Below, one piece after another: positions 25,901 to 34,865 of a DNA stretch of 64,000 nucleotides. Made by a program: the position numbers and the translations under genes. Where the stretch lies: the NCBI RefSeq assembly GCF_029277305.1, contig NZ_CP119526.1; one strand, given 5' to 3'. Every line of letters starts with the position of its first letter. Position 1 is the first letter of the stretch. Source of the stretch: Guptibacillus hwajinpoensis. GTDB taxonomy: Bacteria > Bacillota > Bacilli > Bacillales > Guptibacillaceae. A model generated the notes under the pieces. That model was not told where the DNA came from and searched no databases. It was given only the letters and a program-made list of their open reading frames with translations.

Positions 25901-27394
25901 CTACTCTTTAGGTGATGACCACCAGTGAAGGTTGTCTTTCTCTAGAAGCTTATCAGCCGCATCAGGACCCATCGATCCAGCGGAATAGTTAGGGAAGTCC
26001 TGCTCTTTCTCATTTGCCCACGCGACAGATATTGGATCGATGAACTGCCATGAGAGAGCTACTTCATCCCAGCGCGCAAAGTTTGTTGCATCACCTTTCA
26101 TTACATCGTGTAGAAGGCGTTCATAAGCTTCAGGTGAGTTCATATTGTTTTTCTGTTTGTTGTTAAAGTTCAATTCAATCGGCGTTGTTTTACGCATATC
26201 GCCAGTGTCCTTAACATTCAAGTGAAGGGTAATACCTTCTTCTGGTTGAATGTGGACTTCAAGAATATTTGGTCCAAGCTTGCCACTTTCATTTTTATAA
26301 AGGTTCATTGGCATGTCTTTGAACTCAATTAGAATATTGGTCGATTTAGTTGGCATCCGTTTACCGGTTCTAATGTAGAATGGGACACCTGCCCAGCGGA
26401 AGTTGTCAATCATTAGCTTCGCTGCAACAAAAGTCTCCGTATTTGATTCTTCATCAACATTATTCTCTTCTCGGTAACCAGGAAGTGTCTCACCATTTGC
26501 TTCACCTTGTTTGTACTGACCGCGAACGAAGTAATCATTTACTTCATCTTTGTTAACCGCACGCAGAGCACGAAGTACTTTTACTTTCTCACTTCGAATT
26601 TCTTCTGTTGTGAGGCTACCTGGTGGTTCCATTGCAAGTAAAGAAACCATTTGCAACATATGGTTCTGAACCATATCTCTAAGCGCACCTGATTTTTCGT
26701 AGTATCCACCCCGTGTTTCTACACCTACTGTTTCACTAGATGTAATCTGGATATTGGATATGTAACGGTTGTTCCAGAGTGGCTCAAATAGTGAATTAGC
26801 AAAACGGATAGCCTCGATATTTTGCACCATTTCTTTACCGAGATAGTGGTCAATACGATAGATTTCTTCTTCTGAAAATACTTGACGGATTTCATCGTTA
26901 AGCTTTTGTGCAGATTGGAAATCATGTCCGAATGGCTTCTCGATCACAAGTCGGTTGAAACCATCACCTTCTAGCAATCCTTCAGAATCAAGATTAAGAG
27001 CAATTGTCCCAAAGAACTCAGGAGCCATTGCCATATAGAAAATACGATTGTGTGGAATATCGAATTGTTCATCAAGACTCTCAGTTAATCCTTTAAGATC
27101 TTGATAAGATTCTTTCTTCGTAACATCAAAAGGCTGATAGAAGAAATGACTACTAAATTCTTCGTGTTTGTCATCCTTATCCATACAAGCTGTGTGGATC
27201 ACAGCGTCGTGAACGTTTGACCGAAATTCTTCATTTGATAGCTGTCTGCGAGCTACGCCAACAACAGCGAAATCTTCTGCTAGCACACCTTTACAATAGA
27301 GGTTATACAGTGATGGGAAAAGCTTGCGTTTAGCAAGATCTCCTGTAGCTCCGAATATGACGATAACAGAAGCCTGTTTTGATGGTTGATTCAT
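25901..27394 (-). CDS. zwf: Glucose-6-phosphate 1-dehydrogenase
   Basis: Enzyme of 497 residues, first step of the oxidative pentose phosphate pathway, oxidising glucose 6-phosphate and making NADPH. The nucleotide loop IFGATGDLAKRKLFPSLYNL, the active-site signature RIDHYLGKEMVQNI (Arg-Ile-Asp-His-Tyr-Leu-Gly-Lys) and YIRTGKRM are all present. Length is normal. GAGGTC lies upstream of the ATG. With gndA and rpiA it forms a local pentose phosphate group. Confidence 0.95.
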   Translation of the reverse strand: MNQPSKQASVIVIFGATGDLAKRKLFPSLYNLYCKGVLAEDFAVVGVARRQLSNEEFRSNVHDAVIHTACMDKDDKHEEFSSHFFYQPFDVTKKESYQDLKGLTESLDEQFDIPHNRIFYMAMAPEFFGTIALNLDSEGLLEGDGFNRLVIEKPFGHDFQSAQKLNDEIRQVFSEEEIYRIDHYLGKEMVQNIEAIRFANSLFEPLWNNRYISNIQITSSETVGVETRGGYYEKSGALRDMVQNHMLQMVSLLAMEPPGSLTTEEIRSEKVKVLRALRAVNKDEVNDYFVRGQYKQGEANGETLPGYREENNVDEESNTETFVAAKLMIDNFRWAGVPFYIRTGKRMPTKSTNILIEFKDMPMNLYKNESGKLGPNILEVHIQPEEGITLHLNVKDTGDMRKTTPIELNFNNKQKNNMNSPEAYERLLHDVMKGDATNFARWDEVALSWQFIDPISVAWANEKEQDFPNYSAGSMGPDAADKLLEKDNLHWWSSPKE

Positions 27395-27828
27395 CTTTGT
27401 GACCTCACTTTTTCATTATTGCTGTTCCATAGGGAACGTATTGGGCGGAACAGTAAAATTCCCTGTCATTCATCATGCTTATAGTATAAATATGTAGCTT
27501 AGCATGATCGGCCCTAGCATAAGTTGCTAGGATGGTCTGATTATTGTTAAGACCATTATTATAATAAACGTTGATCCTGTAACAATTCTGTTAACAGGTT
27601 CCCAAGTAAAAATTTTATAGCTTTTTAGCATTAAAATCAAATTGTGAGATTGAGAAACTGAAAGCGAATGGACTATTATGTCTAGGTATCGTCAACTGTA
27701 AGCGATACCATCATTGTACCTTAGGGATCAATATAATTTAAAAATTATTCACTCAATACGAATGGTTAATAAAAATAAAGACGAATATATTAGGTAGATA
27801 GATGATAAACGATTGGGGAGTGAAGGAA
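27395..27828. other. Intergenic region between zwf and lipoprotein gene
   Basis: About 430 AT-rich bases without a convincing ORF. On the minus strand TATACT at about 27485 is a plausible -10 for zwf. Two small inverted repeats are visible: CCTAGCA/TGCTAGG around 27521-27540 and GGTATCG/CGATACC at 27685-27709. Confidence 0.4.
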
Positions 27829-28434
27829 TTGATTCATCGAAAAGTGGTCATTTGCTTGTTCTTTGGTTTGCTAATAGGCTGTGCCGAAGTAGATAATCAA
27901 CCAGTGACTGATGTACCTCAAGTAACATTCGATGAGCAGATTATAGTGATGGAGAAAGCATATGACGTAATGAAAACTTTAGAAAACAGAGAAATGACTG
28001 ACCTTGGAGAATTTGTGCATCCTAAAAAGGGACTTTTATTCTCTCCTTATGGAACAGTTGATAAGAAACGAGCACAAGTGTTCATGCCCGACCAATTGAA
28101 GGATCTTTTAAGTAGCAAAAAGCAGATTGAATGGGGAACAGAGGCAGGGAAGGGTGATCCCATCCGTTTAGAACCAGAGGATTATTATAAAACCTATGTG
28201 TACGATGTTGCTTTCATTGAAACTGACTTTGTAACATATAACGACTACTATAAGGAAACAAACAGTATTCAGAACGTAACAGAAGCATTCCCTGATAGTA
28301 ACTATGTCGAGTTTTTTGTGCCAGGGTCTGATGAATTTGAAGGGATGGACTGGAAGAGTTTAAAGCTTGTTTTTACAAGCTATAAAGGAGAACCCTATTT
28401 AACAGGAATTGTTCATGACCAATGGACTCCATAA
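27829..28434 (+). CDS. Predicted lipoprotein, unknown function
   Basis: About 201 residues starting at a TTG with GGGGAG upstream. A lipoprotein signal is clear (KVVICLFFGLLIGC, Cys lipidation). The mature part begins with a helical segment, then HPKKGLLFSPYGTVDKKRAQ and a compact domain ending YLTGIVHDQWTP. I do not recognise the family. It would be anchored on the outer face of the membrane. The frame continues upstream to an ATG at 27802 without better support. Confidence 0.7.
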   Translation: MIHRKVVICLFFGLLIGCAEVDNQPVTDVPQVTFDEQIIVMEKAYDVMKTLENREMTDLGEFVHPKKGLLFSPYGTVDKKRAQVFMPDQLKDLLSSKKQIEWGTEAGKGDPIRLEPEDYYKTYVYDVAFIETDFVTYNDYYKETNSIQNVTEAFPDSNYVEFFVPGSDEFEGMDWKSLKLVFTSYKGEPYLTGIVHDQWTP

Positions 28435-28560
28435 GTGAATCTGTGAACAAAACGTGTCACCGCCTGAGATTTTTAACATATGGATGTGTCTCATTGGTTG
28501 CTCAATTAATCAATCTTTCTTATTCTTAAAGGTAGATTATCTTATAAGGAGAAGAATGTT

Positions 28561-29091
28561 ATGACTGATGTAAAACAACGTAATTATACACCTTGGATTG
28601 TCGGGCTTTCTATTGCCGTAAATGTATTAGTAGTAATTTTATTCTTTTTACCTGAATATAGCGGGGACGTAGGTTTCGACATCACATTGCTCCCACTTCT
28701 TAATGCTGTATTTAATAGCTTTACGTTTGTCTTTCTTGTAGCTGCTCTTATTTTCGTTAAGCAGAAAAACATTAAACTGCATAAGCGGTTTATTTTTGCA
28801 GCGTTTACCACTACGGCATTATTCCTTGTTTCTTACGTGACTTACCATGGTCTGTCAGAATCAACCTCATTTGGTGGAGAAGGGCTTATTGTTCCGATCT
28901 ATTTCTTTATTCTTATTTCACATATTATTTTGGCTGCTGCTATTGTACCGCTTGCACTTATAACGGTTACTCGTGGTCTTAATATGCAAGTAGCAAAGCA
29001 CCGTAAGATTGCGCGATGGACGATGCCTATCTGGCTTTATGTAAGCTTAACAGGCGTTGTTGTTTATTTAATGATATCTCCTTACTATTAA
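28561..29091 (+). CDS. ctaM: DUF420 membrane protein, CtaM/YozB-like
   Basis: Membrane protein of 176 residues with five predicted spans. Conserved histidines sit in KLHKRFIFAAF, YVTYHGL, LISHIILAA and VAKHRKIARWT, the DUF420 pattern. The B. subtilis member CtaM (YozB) is needed for maturation of haem-copper oxidases such as cytochrome caa3, probably in copper or haem insertion. No oxidase gene is adjacent. AAGGAG lies before the ATG. It is followed by a strong terminator. Confidence 0.82.
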   Translation: MTDVKQRNYTPWIVGLSIAVNVLVVILFFLPEYSGDVGFDITLLPLLNAVFNSFTFVFLVAALIFVKQKNIKLHKRFIFAAFTTTALFLVSYVTYHGLSESTSFGGEGLIVPIYFFILISHIILAAAIVPLALITVTRGLNMQVAKHRKIARWTMPIWLYVSLTGVVVYLMISPYY

Positions 29092-29103
29092 TTCACTTAT
29101 TAG

Positions 29104-29139
29104 AAGAGGAAGAGACCGCACGTCTCTTCCTCTTTTTTT
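29104..29139 (+). terminator. Terminator of ctaM-like gene
   Basis: AGAGGAAGAGAC and GTCTCTTCCTCT form a 12-bp stem with a CGCAC loop followed by TTTTTTT. Confidence 0.9.
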
Positions 29140-29141
29140 AT

Positions 29142-29385
29142 GTAGGCTCTTTTCGTAAACATTATAAAGGCTCTTTTCTAAAAGATTGTTTCTTTTGATA
29201 CAAATATTGAAAAAAACCACACTTAGTGATTGGAGCGGAAGGATGCTCGACTCCTGCGGGATGAGCGGGACAGGTGAGACCCCACAGGAGCGTTAGCGAC
29301 GAGGAGGCTCACCGCCCGCCCCGCGGAAAGCGAGCACCCTGGAGCGGAAATTAACCCACTCATTTAGTAACAATGTATATATGAT
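29142..29385 (+). repeat. Family A repeat, long form with extra end
   Basis: It contains GTAGGCTCTTTTCGTAAACA (a right-type terminal repeat in inverse orientation) followed at once by TAAAGGCTCTTTTCTAAAAG (left end). The core, full GC-rich cassette and a diverged right arm follow. The double left end suggests one copy inserted beside the remnant of another. Confidence 0.82.
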
Positions 29386-29514
29386 AAACAACGATTCACA
29401 TAGTATATTGCAAGTTTTTTAAGGAAAAGTATAATCAAGGTGCATTGCATGTGGAAGTTCAACGCATCTTATGCTACTTTTGATAGTGAGCGCATTATTT
29501 AAGGAGGTAATTAA

Positions 29515-30225
29515 ATGAGTGTACATATTGGAGCTAAACAGGGCGATATCGCCGAAACAATTCTTTTACCAGGAGATCCACTACGGGCGAAATATATTGC
29601 TGAGACGTTTCTAGAAGACGTTATTTGCTATAACGAGGTAAGAGGGATGCTCGGCTATACGGGTACATATAAAGGCGAAAGAATCTCAGTTCAAGGAACG
29701 GGGATGGGTGTTCCATCTATTTCAATCTATGTAAATGAGTTGATTCAAAGCTATGGTGTTAAGAATTTAATTCGTGTTGGTACATGCGGAGCGTTAAAGA
29801 AAGAAGTGAAGGTAAGAGACGTGATCTTGGCTATGAGTGCAACATCTGATTCAGGTGTTAATCGCCTTCAGTTTAATGGGATGGACTTTGCACCTACTGC
29901 TGATTTTAATTTACTTAAGAGCGCTTACGATGTAGCAACTGAGAAAGAGATGAGCGTTCACGTTGGGAATGTTTTCACAAGCGATTCGTTCTATCGTGAT
30001 AATCCGGAAATATTCCAGCAATTAGCTGACTATCAAGTACTTGGAGTGGAGATGGAAACATCAGCGCTATACACAATCGCTGCTAAGTACGGTGTAAATG
30101 CATTAACTGTTCTTACAGTAAGTGATCATATCGTAACTGGAGAAGAAACAACTTCAGAAGAGCGTCAGTCTACCTTTAAAGAAATGATGGTTATCGCGCT
30201 TGAAGCAGCACTTAAACAGAAATAA
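29515..30225 (+). CDS. deoD: Purine nucleoside phosphorylase DeoD type
   Basis: Enzyme of 236 residues splitting purine (deoxy)nucleosides with phosphate, hexameric family. The start SVHIGAKQGDIAETILLPGDPLRAKYIAE, the catalytic/phosphate region and GVEMETSALYTIAAKYGVNAL with TVSDHI (active-site Asp) are typical. AAGGAGG precedes the ATG. Its product bases could re-enter salvage with the purine permeases at 19-22 kb. Confidence 0.93.
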   Translation: MSVHIGAKQGDIAETILLPGDPLRAKYIAETFLEDVICYNEVRGMLGYTGTYKGERISVQGTGMGVPSISIYVNELIQSYGVKNLIRVGTCGALKKEVKVRDVILAMSATSDSGVNRLQFNGMDFAPTADFNLLKSAYDVATEKEMSVHVGNVFTSDSFYRDNPEIFQQLADYQVLGVEMETSALYTIAAKYGVNALTVLTVSDHIVTGEETTSEERQSTFKEMMVIALEAALKQK

Positions 30226-30238
30226 TATGTTCAGTTCG

Positions 30239-30273
30239 AAAAGGAAATGGGTGATGACCCGTTTCCTTTTTTT
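30239..30273 (+). terminator. Terminator of deoD
   Basis: AAAGGAAATGGG and CCCGTTTCCTTT form the stem, followed by TTTTGTTTGTT. Confidence 0.88.
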
Positions 30274-30344
30274 GTTTGTTTAAAGGAATAAATGGAGAGA
30301 ATCTTTCAAAAGCTAACCTTATTATAACGTTGGAGGCTGCTGTT

Positions 30345-31823
30345 ATGATAAGGCGTAAACCAAAGAAGTTAATAAAGAAACTGAAGGAATTAAATGATCA
30401 ACAGCATAGTGAGCCATCGTTAGAATTATCATTGTACGAGCAAGTAGTAAATGAATTAGAAGGATGCTCTGATCGTGAGGATATTCATTTTCCAGAACTT
30501 CAAGTAAACTTGATTTACTTTAATCATCTAGTAGACAAAGATCGTTTTCAGTCAGAAATACTTGACCCCTTTTATCATGTTACGAAGGAAGAATTAAGTT
30601 CTTTATTAAAGCGTTCGTTTTATAAACCGGTAGCGGATTTAAAAGAAGTCATAGACGGCATTCTGGATGGGGAGACAGCTATTTTTGATAAAGAACGTGT
30701 CTTTCTTGCAAACGTTGCTGGCGGAGAGAAGCGAAACATTCAGCCTTCTGAAACAGAAACGGCGATAACCGGTCCTCATGAAGGATTTATTGAGAGTGGA
30801 GAAACGAATCTTTCAATGATTCGAAGGCGAGTGAGAACCAGTCGTCTTAAAGTAAACAAGCTTCCTGTTGGAGAAGTAACAAAGACAAATGCATTCTTAC
30901 TCTATGTTAAAGGAATTGCAAATGACGAACTCGTAACAGAATTAACACATCGTATTGAAAAGATTGAGATAGATGCCGTTTATGATGCTCATATGCTCTC
31001 TCAGCTTATCGAAGATCAACCACATTCGTTATTTCCGCAATTCATCACAAGGGAAAGGCCAGATTCAATAGCAGCAGGGCTTGTTGAAGGGAAAATTATT
31101 ATCATACTTGAAGGGAGTCCTGCGATCATTATAGCTCCTTCTAGTTTCTTCGATTTCTTTGAAACTGGAGATGACTATTATCAGAGGTGGCTTACAGGGA
31201 CAGCTACCAGATTATTGCGATTTGGAGCATTCATTATAACGATTGCTTTTACAGCTTTGTATGTTTCAGTAACAACCTTTCACTACGAAATGATTCCGGA
31301 ATCACTGTTAACAACTCTTGCAGTTTCGAGGAGTAAAGTTCCCTTTAATCCTATCTATGAAGCGTTCTTAATGGAAATGACGATTGAGTTTCTAAGAGAA
31401 GCTGGAGCAAGATTGCCAACAAAGGTTGGACAAACAATCGGTATTGTAGGCGGTATCGTTATCGGTCAAGCTGCTGTACAAGCGGGGATTACAAGTAATG
31501 TCCTAATCATTGTTGTTGCGATCTCAGCCATCGCTTCCTTTGTTGTTCCGAGCTATGTTATGAGTGCAAGTATTAGACTGGGCCGATTTGGTCTCATTTT
31601 ACTTGCAGGATTGCTTGGTAATCTGGGCATTATGATTGGTATTACGATTCTTGTGATTCATTTAAGTAGTCTTACGAGCGTAGGGGCTCCTTATATGTCA
31701 CCATTATCACCATTCTTTCCTAAAGATTGGAAAGATTTCCTGCTAAGAGCACCATATAAAATGATGAAGACGAGACCGACTATGGCAAGAAGCTCGAACA
31801 AAAGTAAACAAAGGAATGATTGA
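30345..31823 (+). CDS. Germinant receptor A subunit (GerA/GerKA family)
   Basis: Spore inner-membrane germinant receptor subunit of 492 residues. The hydrophilic N-terminal half is followed by about five membrane spans. Family landmarks are SMIRRRVRTSRLKV, GLVEGKIIIILEGSPAIIIAP, ATRLLRFGAFIITIAF and FLREAGARLPTKVGQTIGIVGG (with the G-x-x-I-G-G-x-x-IGQAAVQAG stretch). The ATG at 30345 has GGAGG eight bases upstream. It is first of a three-gene A-B-C operon, whose B gene starts nine bases later. The germinant cannot be predicted from sequence. Confidence 0.92.
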   Translation: MIRRKPKKLIKKLKELNDQQHSEPSLELSLYEQVVNELEGCSDREDIHFPELQVNLIYFNHLVDKDRFQSEILDPFYHVTKEELSSLLKRSFYKPVADLKEVIDGILDGETAIFDKERVFLANVAGGEKRNIQPSETETAITGPHEGFIESGETNLSMIRRRVRTSRLKVNKLPVGEVTKTNAFLLYVKGIANDELVTELTHRIEKIEIDAVYDAHMLSQLIEDQPHSLFPQFITRERPDSIAAGLVEGKIIIILEGSPAIIIAPSSFFDFFETGDDYYQRWLTGTATRLLRFGAFIITIAFTALYVSVTTFHYEMIPESLLTTLAVSRSKVPFNPIYEAFLMEMTIEFLREAGARLPTKVGQTIGIVGGIVIGQAAVQAGITSNVLIIVVAISAIASFVVPSYVMSASIRLGRFGLILLAGLLGNLGIMIGITILVIHLSSLTSVGAPYMSPLSPFFPKDWKDFLLRAPYKMMKTRPTMARSSNKSKQRND

Positions 31824-31832
31824 ATATGTGGG

Positions 31833-32924
31833 ATGCTGATGTCTGAGAAAATTGCACCTTTCCACCTTGCAATCCTCATTTATATGATTCAATCAGGCGT
31901 TACGCTATATAAATTGCCAAGAATGTTAGCTGTTAACTTTGGGACAAACGGATGGATCATGGTATTAATTGTTTCTTTTATTGTAATCATTAACATTCTA
32001 CTCATATCGCTCGTTATACGATTTAGGATTGGAGAAAACGTTTTTGAGATTATGGAAGGCCTGATTTCAGTAAAAGTGATGCTTCCGTTTTATATGCTTC
32101 TGGCAGTCACCTGGTCATTACTTGCAATCCTAGTTAGTAAGGATTTCATTTTAATCACTCAGGTTCTAAGTTTGCAGAATACAAACTCTAGCATGCTAAT
32201 AGTGATTCTTATGGTATTAACTTTCTATCTTGGAATGAAAGATGTCTATACCATATCCAAAGCAACGAATATCTTTTTTATCCTAACCATTTGGATGACA
32301 TTGCTAATGATTTACCATATTCCACACACATCCTTTTTGAGATTAACACCGTTCATATTTAAAGAAGGTAAAAACGCAGTTGAAGGCATCATTCAAGTGT
32401 ATACAGGATTTCTGGGTTTTGAACTCGTTCTATTCCTTTTTCCATACGTTGATCAATCAAAGCCAAAATGGTTTCACAGTGTTTACTACGGACACCTGAT
32501 TACTACTATTGTGTATGCTTCAACATGCTTTATGTCTTATCTTTACTTCTCATTAGACCAGCTTAAAATAACAAGTTATCCAGTCCTTAATCTTATTGCA
32601 TATGTTGAGATTGAGCTGATTGAACGAATCGAGAGTTTCGTCTTTAATCTTTTTCTCATGAAGATACTCGTAACTTTAGTGCTGTATATATGGGCATCCT
32701 GTCTTTTGCTTGAGAGAGCTATACCTAAATTATCTCGAAAGCAATCACTAGTCATCTTGATTGTTACCGGTATGCTTCTCTCGTTAAAAGTTAATGTGAT
32801 GGCTGATGTCGGAAACTGGCTTCTCATAGTAGGGTTTGTAGCGGCTGGCCTTGCTGTTGGGTTGCCTATAATCTTACTGATTGTTATTGGAATTCGAACT
32901 TACAGGGGAGATCACCGTGCGTAA
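31833..32924 (+). CDS. Germinant receptor B subunit (GerKB/spore permease family)
   Basis: Integral membrane protein of 363 residues with ten predicted spans, belonging to the APC-type spore germination permeases. The B subunit carries the small-molecule binding pocket of the receptor. Motifs: FHLAILIYMIQSGVTLYKLP at the start and LTPFIFKEGKNAVEGIIQVYTG in the middle. The ribosome site (GTGGG) is weak, which suggests coupling to the A gene nine bases upstream. Its end overlaps the C gene by eight bases. Confidence 0.9.
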   Translation: MLMSEKIAPFHLAILIYMIQSGVTLYKLPRMLAVNFGTNGWIMVLIVSFIVIINILLISLVIRFRIGENVFEIMEGLISVKVMLPFYMLLAVTWSLLAILVSKDFILITQVLSLQNTNSSMLIVILMVLTFYLGMKDVYTISKATNIFFILTIWMTLLMIYHIPHTSFLRLTPFIFKEGKNAVEGIIQVYTGFLGFELVLFLFPYVDQSKPKWFHSVYYGHLITTIVYASTCFMSYLYFSLDQLKITSYPVLNLIAYVEIELIERIESFVFNLFLMKILVTLVLYIWASCLLLERAIPKLSRKQSLVILIVTGMLLSLKVNVMADVGNWLLIVGFVAAGLAVGLPIILLIVIGIRTYRGDHRA

Positions 32925-34023
32925 TCTTAAACGTTTAGTTATTGTATTTTCTTTGGTTTTTCTACTCGTTGGATGCAATGATCAAAAAATCATTGAAACG
33001 TTAGGATTGATGAGCGTCATGTGTTTCGATAAGGCTACCGATTCAGTTGAAGGGAATATGCTCGTCACTTCGACATTTCCTAGCATTACGGAAGAGTCAA
33101 ATCGTAAAGAGACTACGATTGATACGATCGCCTTTTCAAAGAAAGATGCCGAACGAAAGTTAGCAGCTAAAACAGAACAAGAAATAGTAAATGGTCAAAT
33201 ACGTTCTCTCATCTTCTCTGAAGATTTTGCAGCTGATGGAATTAATCAGATTATCCATTCCGTTGAGCGAGATCAAGAGATTGGTTCTCAAGTAAAAGTA
33301 GTGATTTCTGAAGGAGAAGCAAGTGCCATTCTTGAAGCCATTCCAACTGAAAGTACAGGGAACTATGTAGATAAAATGTTGAGAAAAGAGTCGGATCAGT
33401 TCAATATTCCATATTTAGATATTCATTATTTCTCTAGGGATATGCATGACGATGGTATTGAGCCTGTAGCTCCGTTAGTTGGAATTGAAGATGGAGAAGT
33501 TGTTGTGAAAGGGGCAGCGCTTTTCCGTGATGATCGATATGTTGGAAAGTTGACGATACAAGAATCGAAGCTACTGTTGTTAATGAGGGGTAAAGTAAAA
33601 AAAAGCGATCTTGTTATCAAGATTCCACAAGAAACTGGCTATCGTACTCTTTACTTTACCTATAATCATAGCAAAGCAGAAACAAAAGTGAAAAAAAAGG
33701 GAACGGAAATTGAGCAAGTTGATATCCACGTCTCGATGGTAGGATCATTATTAGAGGATACGGGTACAAAAATGAATGGGAATTCTTCAACTGATAACAA
33801 TGAAGTACAGAAATTGATCGATGGATATTTATCGAATGAAGCAGTTCGTTTAATTGAAATATTAAAAGAAAAAAAGGCAGACAGTCTGGGTATTAAAGGT
33901 TATGTACGAAATTCTTTAACATATCAAGAGTGGAAGAAGATAAAAGAAGAGGATCTTTTTCAGAAGATCCCCATTAATGTAACGTTTAGTGTCATTCTTC
34001 AAAATAAAGGAATGCTTGAATGA
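32917..34023 (+). CDS. Germinant receptor C subunit, Ger(x)C lipoprotein
   Basis: Lipoprotein of 368 residues. It starts with GTG preceded by AGGGGAG, overlapping the B gene end. The signal is RLVIVFSLVFLLVGC with Cys as lipidation site; the next residues NDQKIIETLGLMSVM are typical of the family. The C-terminal Ger(x)C domain is complete (YGV-type helices, ending FQKIPINVTFSVILQNKG). The protein sits on the outer face of the spore inner membrane. Its stop codon directly abuts that of the convergent gene at 34024. Confidence 0.9.
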   Translation: MRNLKRLVIVFSLVFLLVGCNDQKIIETLGLMSVMCFDKATDSVEGNMLVTSTFPSITEESNRKETTIDTIAFSKKDAERKLAAKTEQEIVNGQIRSLIFSEDFAADGINQIIHSVERDQEIGSQVKVVISEGEASAILEAIPTESTGNYVDKMLRKESDQFNIPYLDIHYFSRDMHDDGIEPVAPLVGIEDGEVVVKGAALFRDDRYVGKLTIQESKLLLLMRGKVKKSDLVIKIPQETGYRTLYFTYNHSKAETKVKKKGTEIEQVDIHVSMVGSLLEDTGTKMNGNSSTDNNEVQKLIDGYLSNEAVRLIEILKEKKADSLGIKGYVRNSLTYQEWKKIKEEDLFQKIPINVTFSVILQNKGMLE

Positions 34024-34641
34024 TTAATACGCAATCCCAACTCGTTTCTTTTGATGTGTGTTATTCATTAAGGTTCGATAAACAAAGTCTGCCGTGTCAC
34101 CTACTGAAATTTCGCGTCCATTCTCTGGAAGAACATCTTCGTTTATTCTGTACCCACCGACAGCATCACCATCTGGCAAATAGGTTGGACAAACAATTGT
34201 CCAATCTAGTTCACTTGCAACAAGATTTTTGTAAACTGACAGGTGCTCTTCTGCGGCACGGGTCGTTTTTCTTTTTGATTCTGAAGATTCGAATCTGTAT
34301 AGAGCTGGTTCAGTACGACTATTTAAAATACCTGCAGTCCCAACTGTAATGATTCGTTTGATCTGATGTTTCTCCATAGTGCTTATGAGCATCGGTATAC
34401 TTTCTGATAGTGTAGTCGTTTTATCAGTACTAAGCGCGCTAACAACGACATCAACACCTTGCACAGCTTCTTCCAAAGACTGTTCGTCAAGAACATTCCC
34501 TTCAATCACAGTGACTTTTTCTCTTGTAGCGAGCTTTTCCGGAGATCTCACCAATACCTTCATTTCGTGATGATCTGCAACAGCGAGTTTAAGAATGTCG
34601 CTTCCAACTCTTCCAGTCGCACCTAGTAGTAAAATCCGCAT
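34024..34641 (-). CDS. NAD(P)H-binding protein, atypical SDR
   Basis: Rossmann-fold protein of 205 residues. The dinucleotide loop is ILLLGATGRVGSDILKLA (G-x-x-G-x-x-G), followed by VLVRSPEKL and DVVVSALSTDK. It belongs to the NmrA/BVR-B-like extended SDRs, which bind NAD(P)H and reduce varied substrates or sense redox state. The classical YxxxK is not obvious. GGAGG-like sequence (AAAGGAGG) lies upstream of the ATG. It converges on the germination operon with no gap. Confidence 0.85.
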   Translation of the reverse strand: MRILLLGATGRVGSDILKLAVADHHEMKVLVRSPEKLATREKVTVIEGNVLDEQSLEEAVQGVDVVVSALSTDKTTTLSESIPMLISTMEKHQIKRIITVGTAGILNSRTEPALYRFESSESKRKTTRAAEEHLSVYKNLVASELDWTIVCPTYLPDGDAVGGYRINEDVLPENGREISVGDTADFVYRTLMNNTHQKKRVGIAY

Positions 34642-34865
34642 GCGTTTTTCCTCCTTTATCGTCCAAATCCATTTTAGAAAATAGAACGTGTTTATGCAAC
34701 TAACAGTCGTCCGTTCGTTTCTTTGATGTTAAATCACCATTTTTTACAACTGATTTGTTATAAACTACATAATATAGTCAGAATTTTTGTTAAAATACAC
34801 ATAGCGTAAAAAGTCTAAACTAGTATAATGTTTCTTAATACAGATACAGAAGAGGGGAATAAGAG

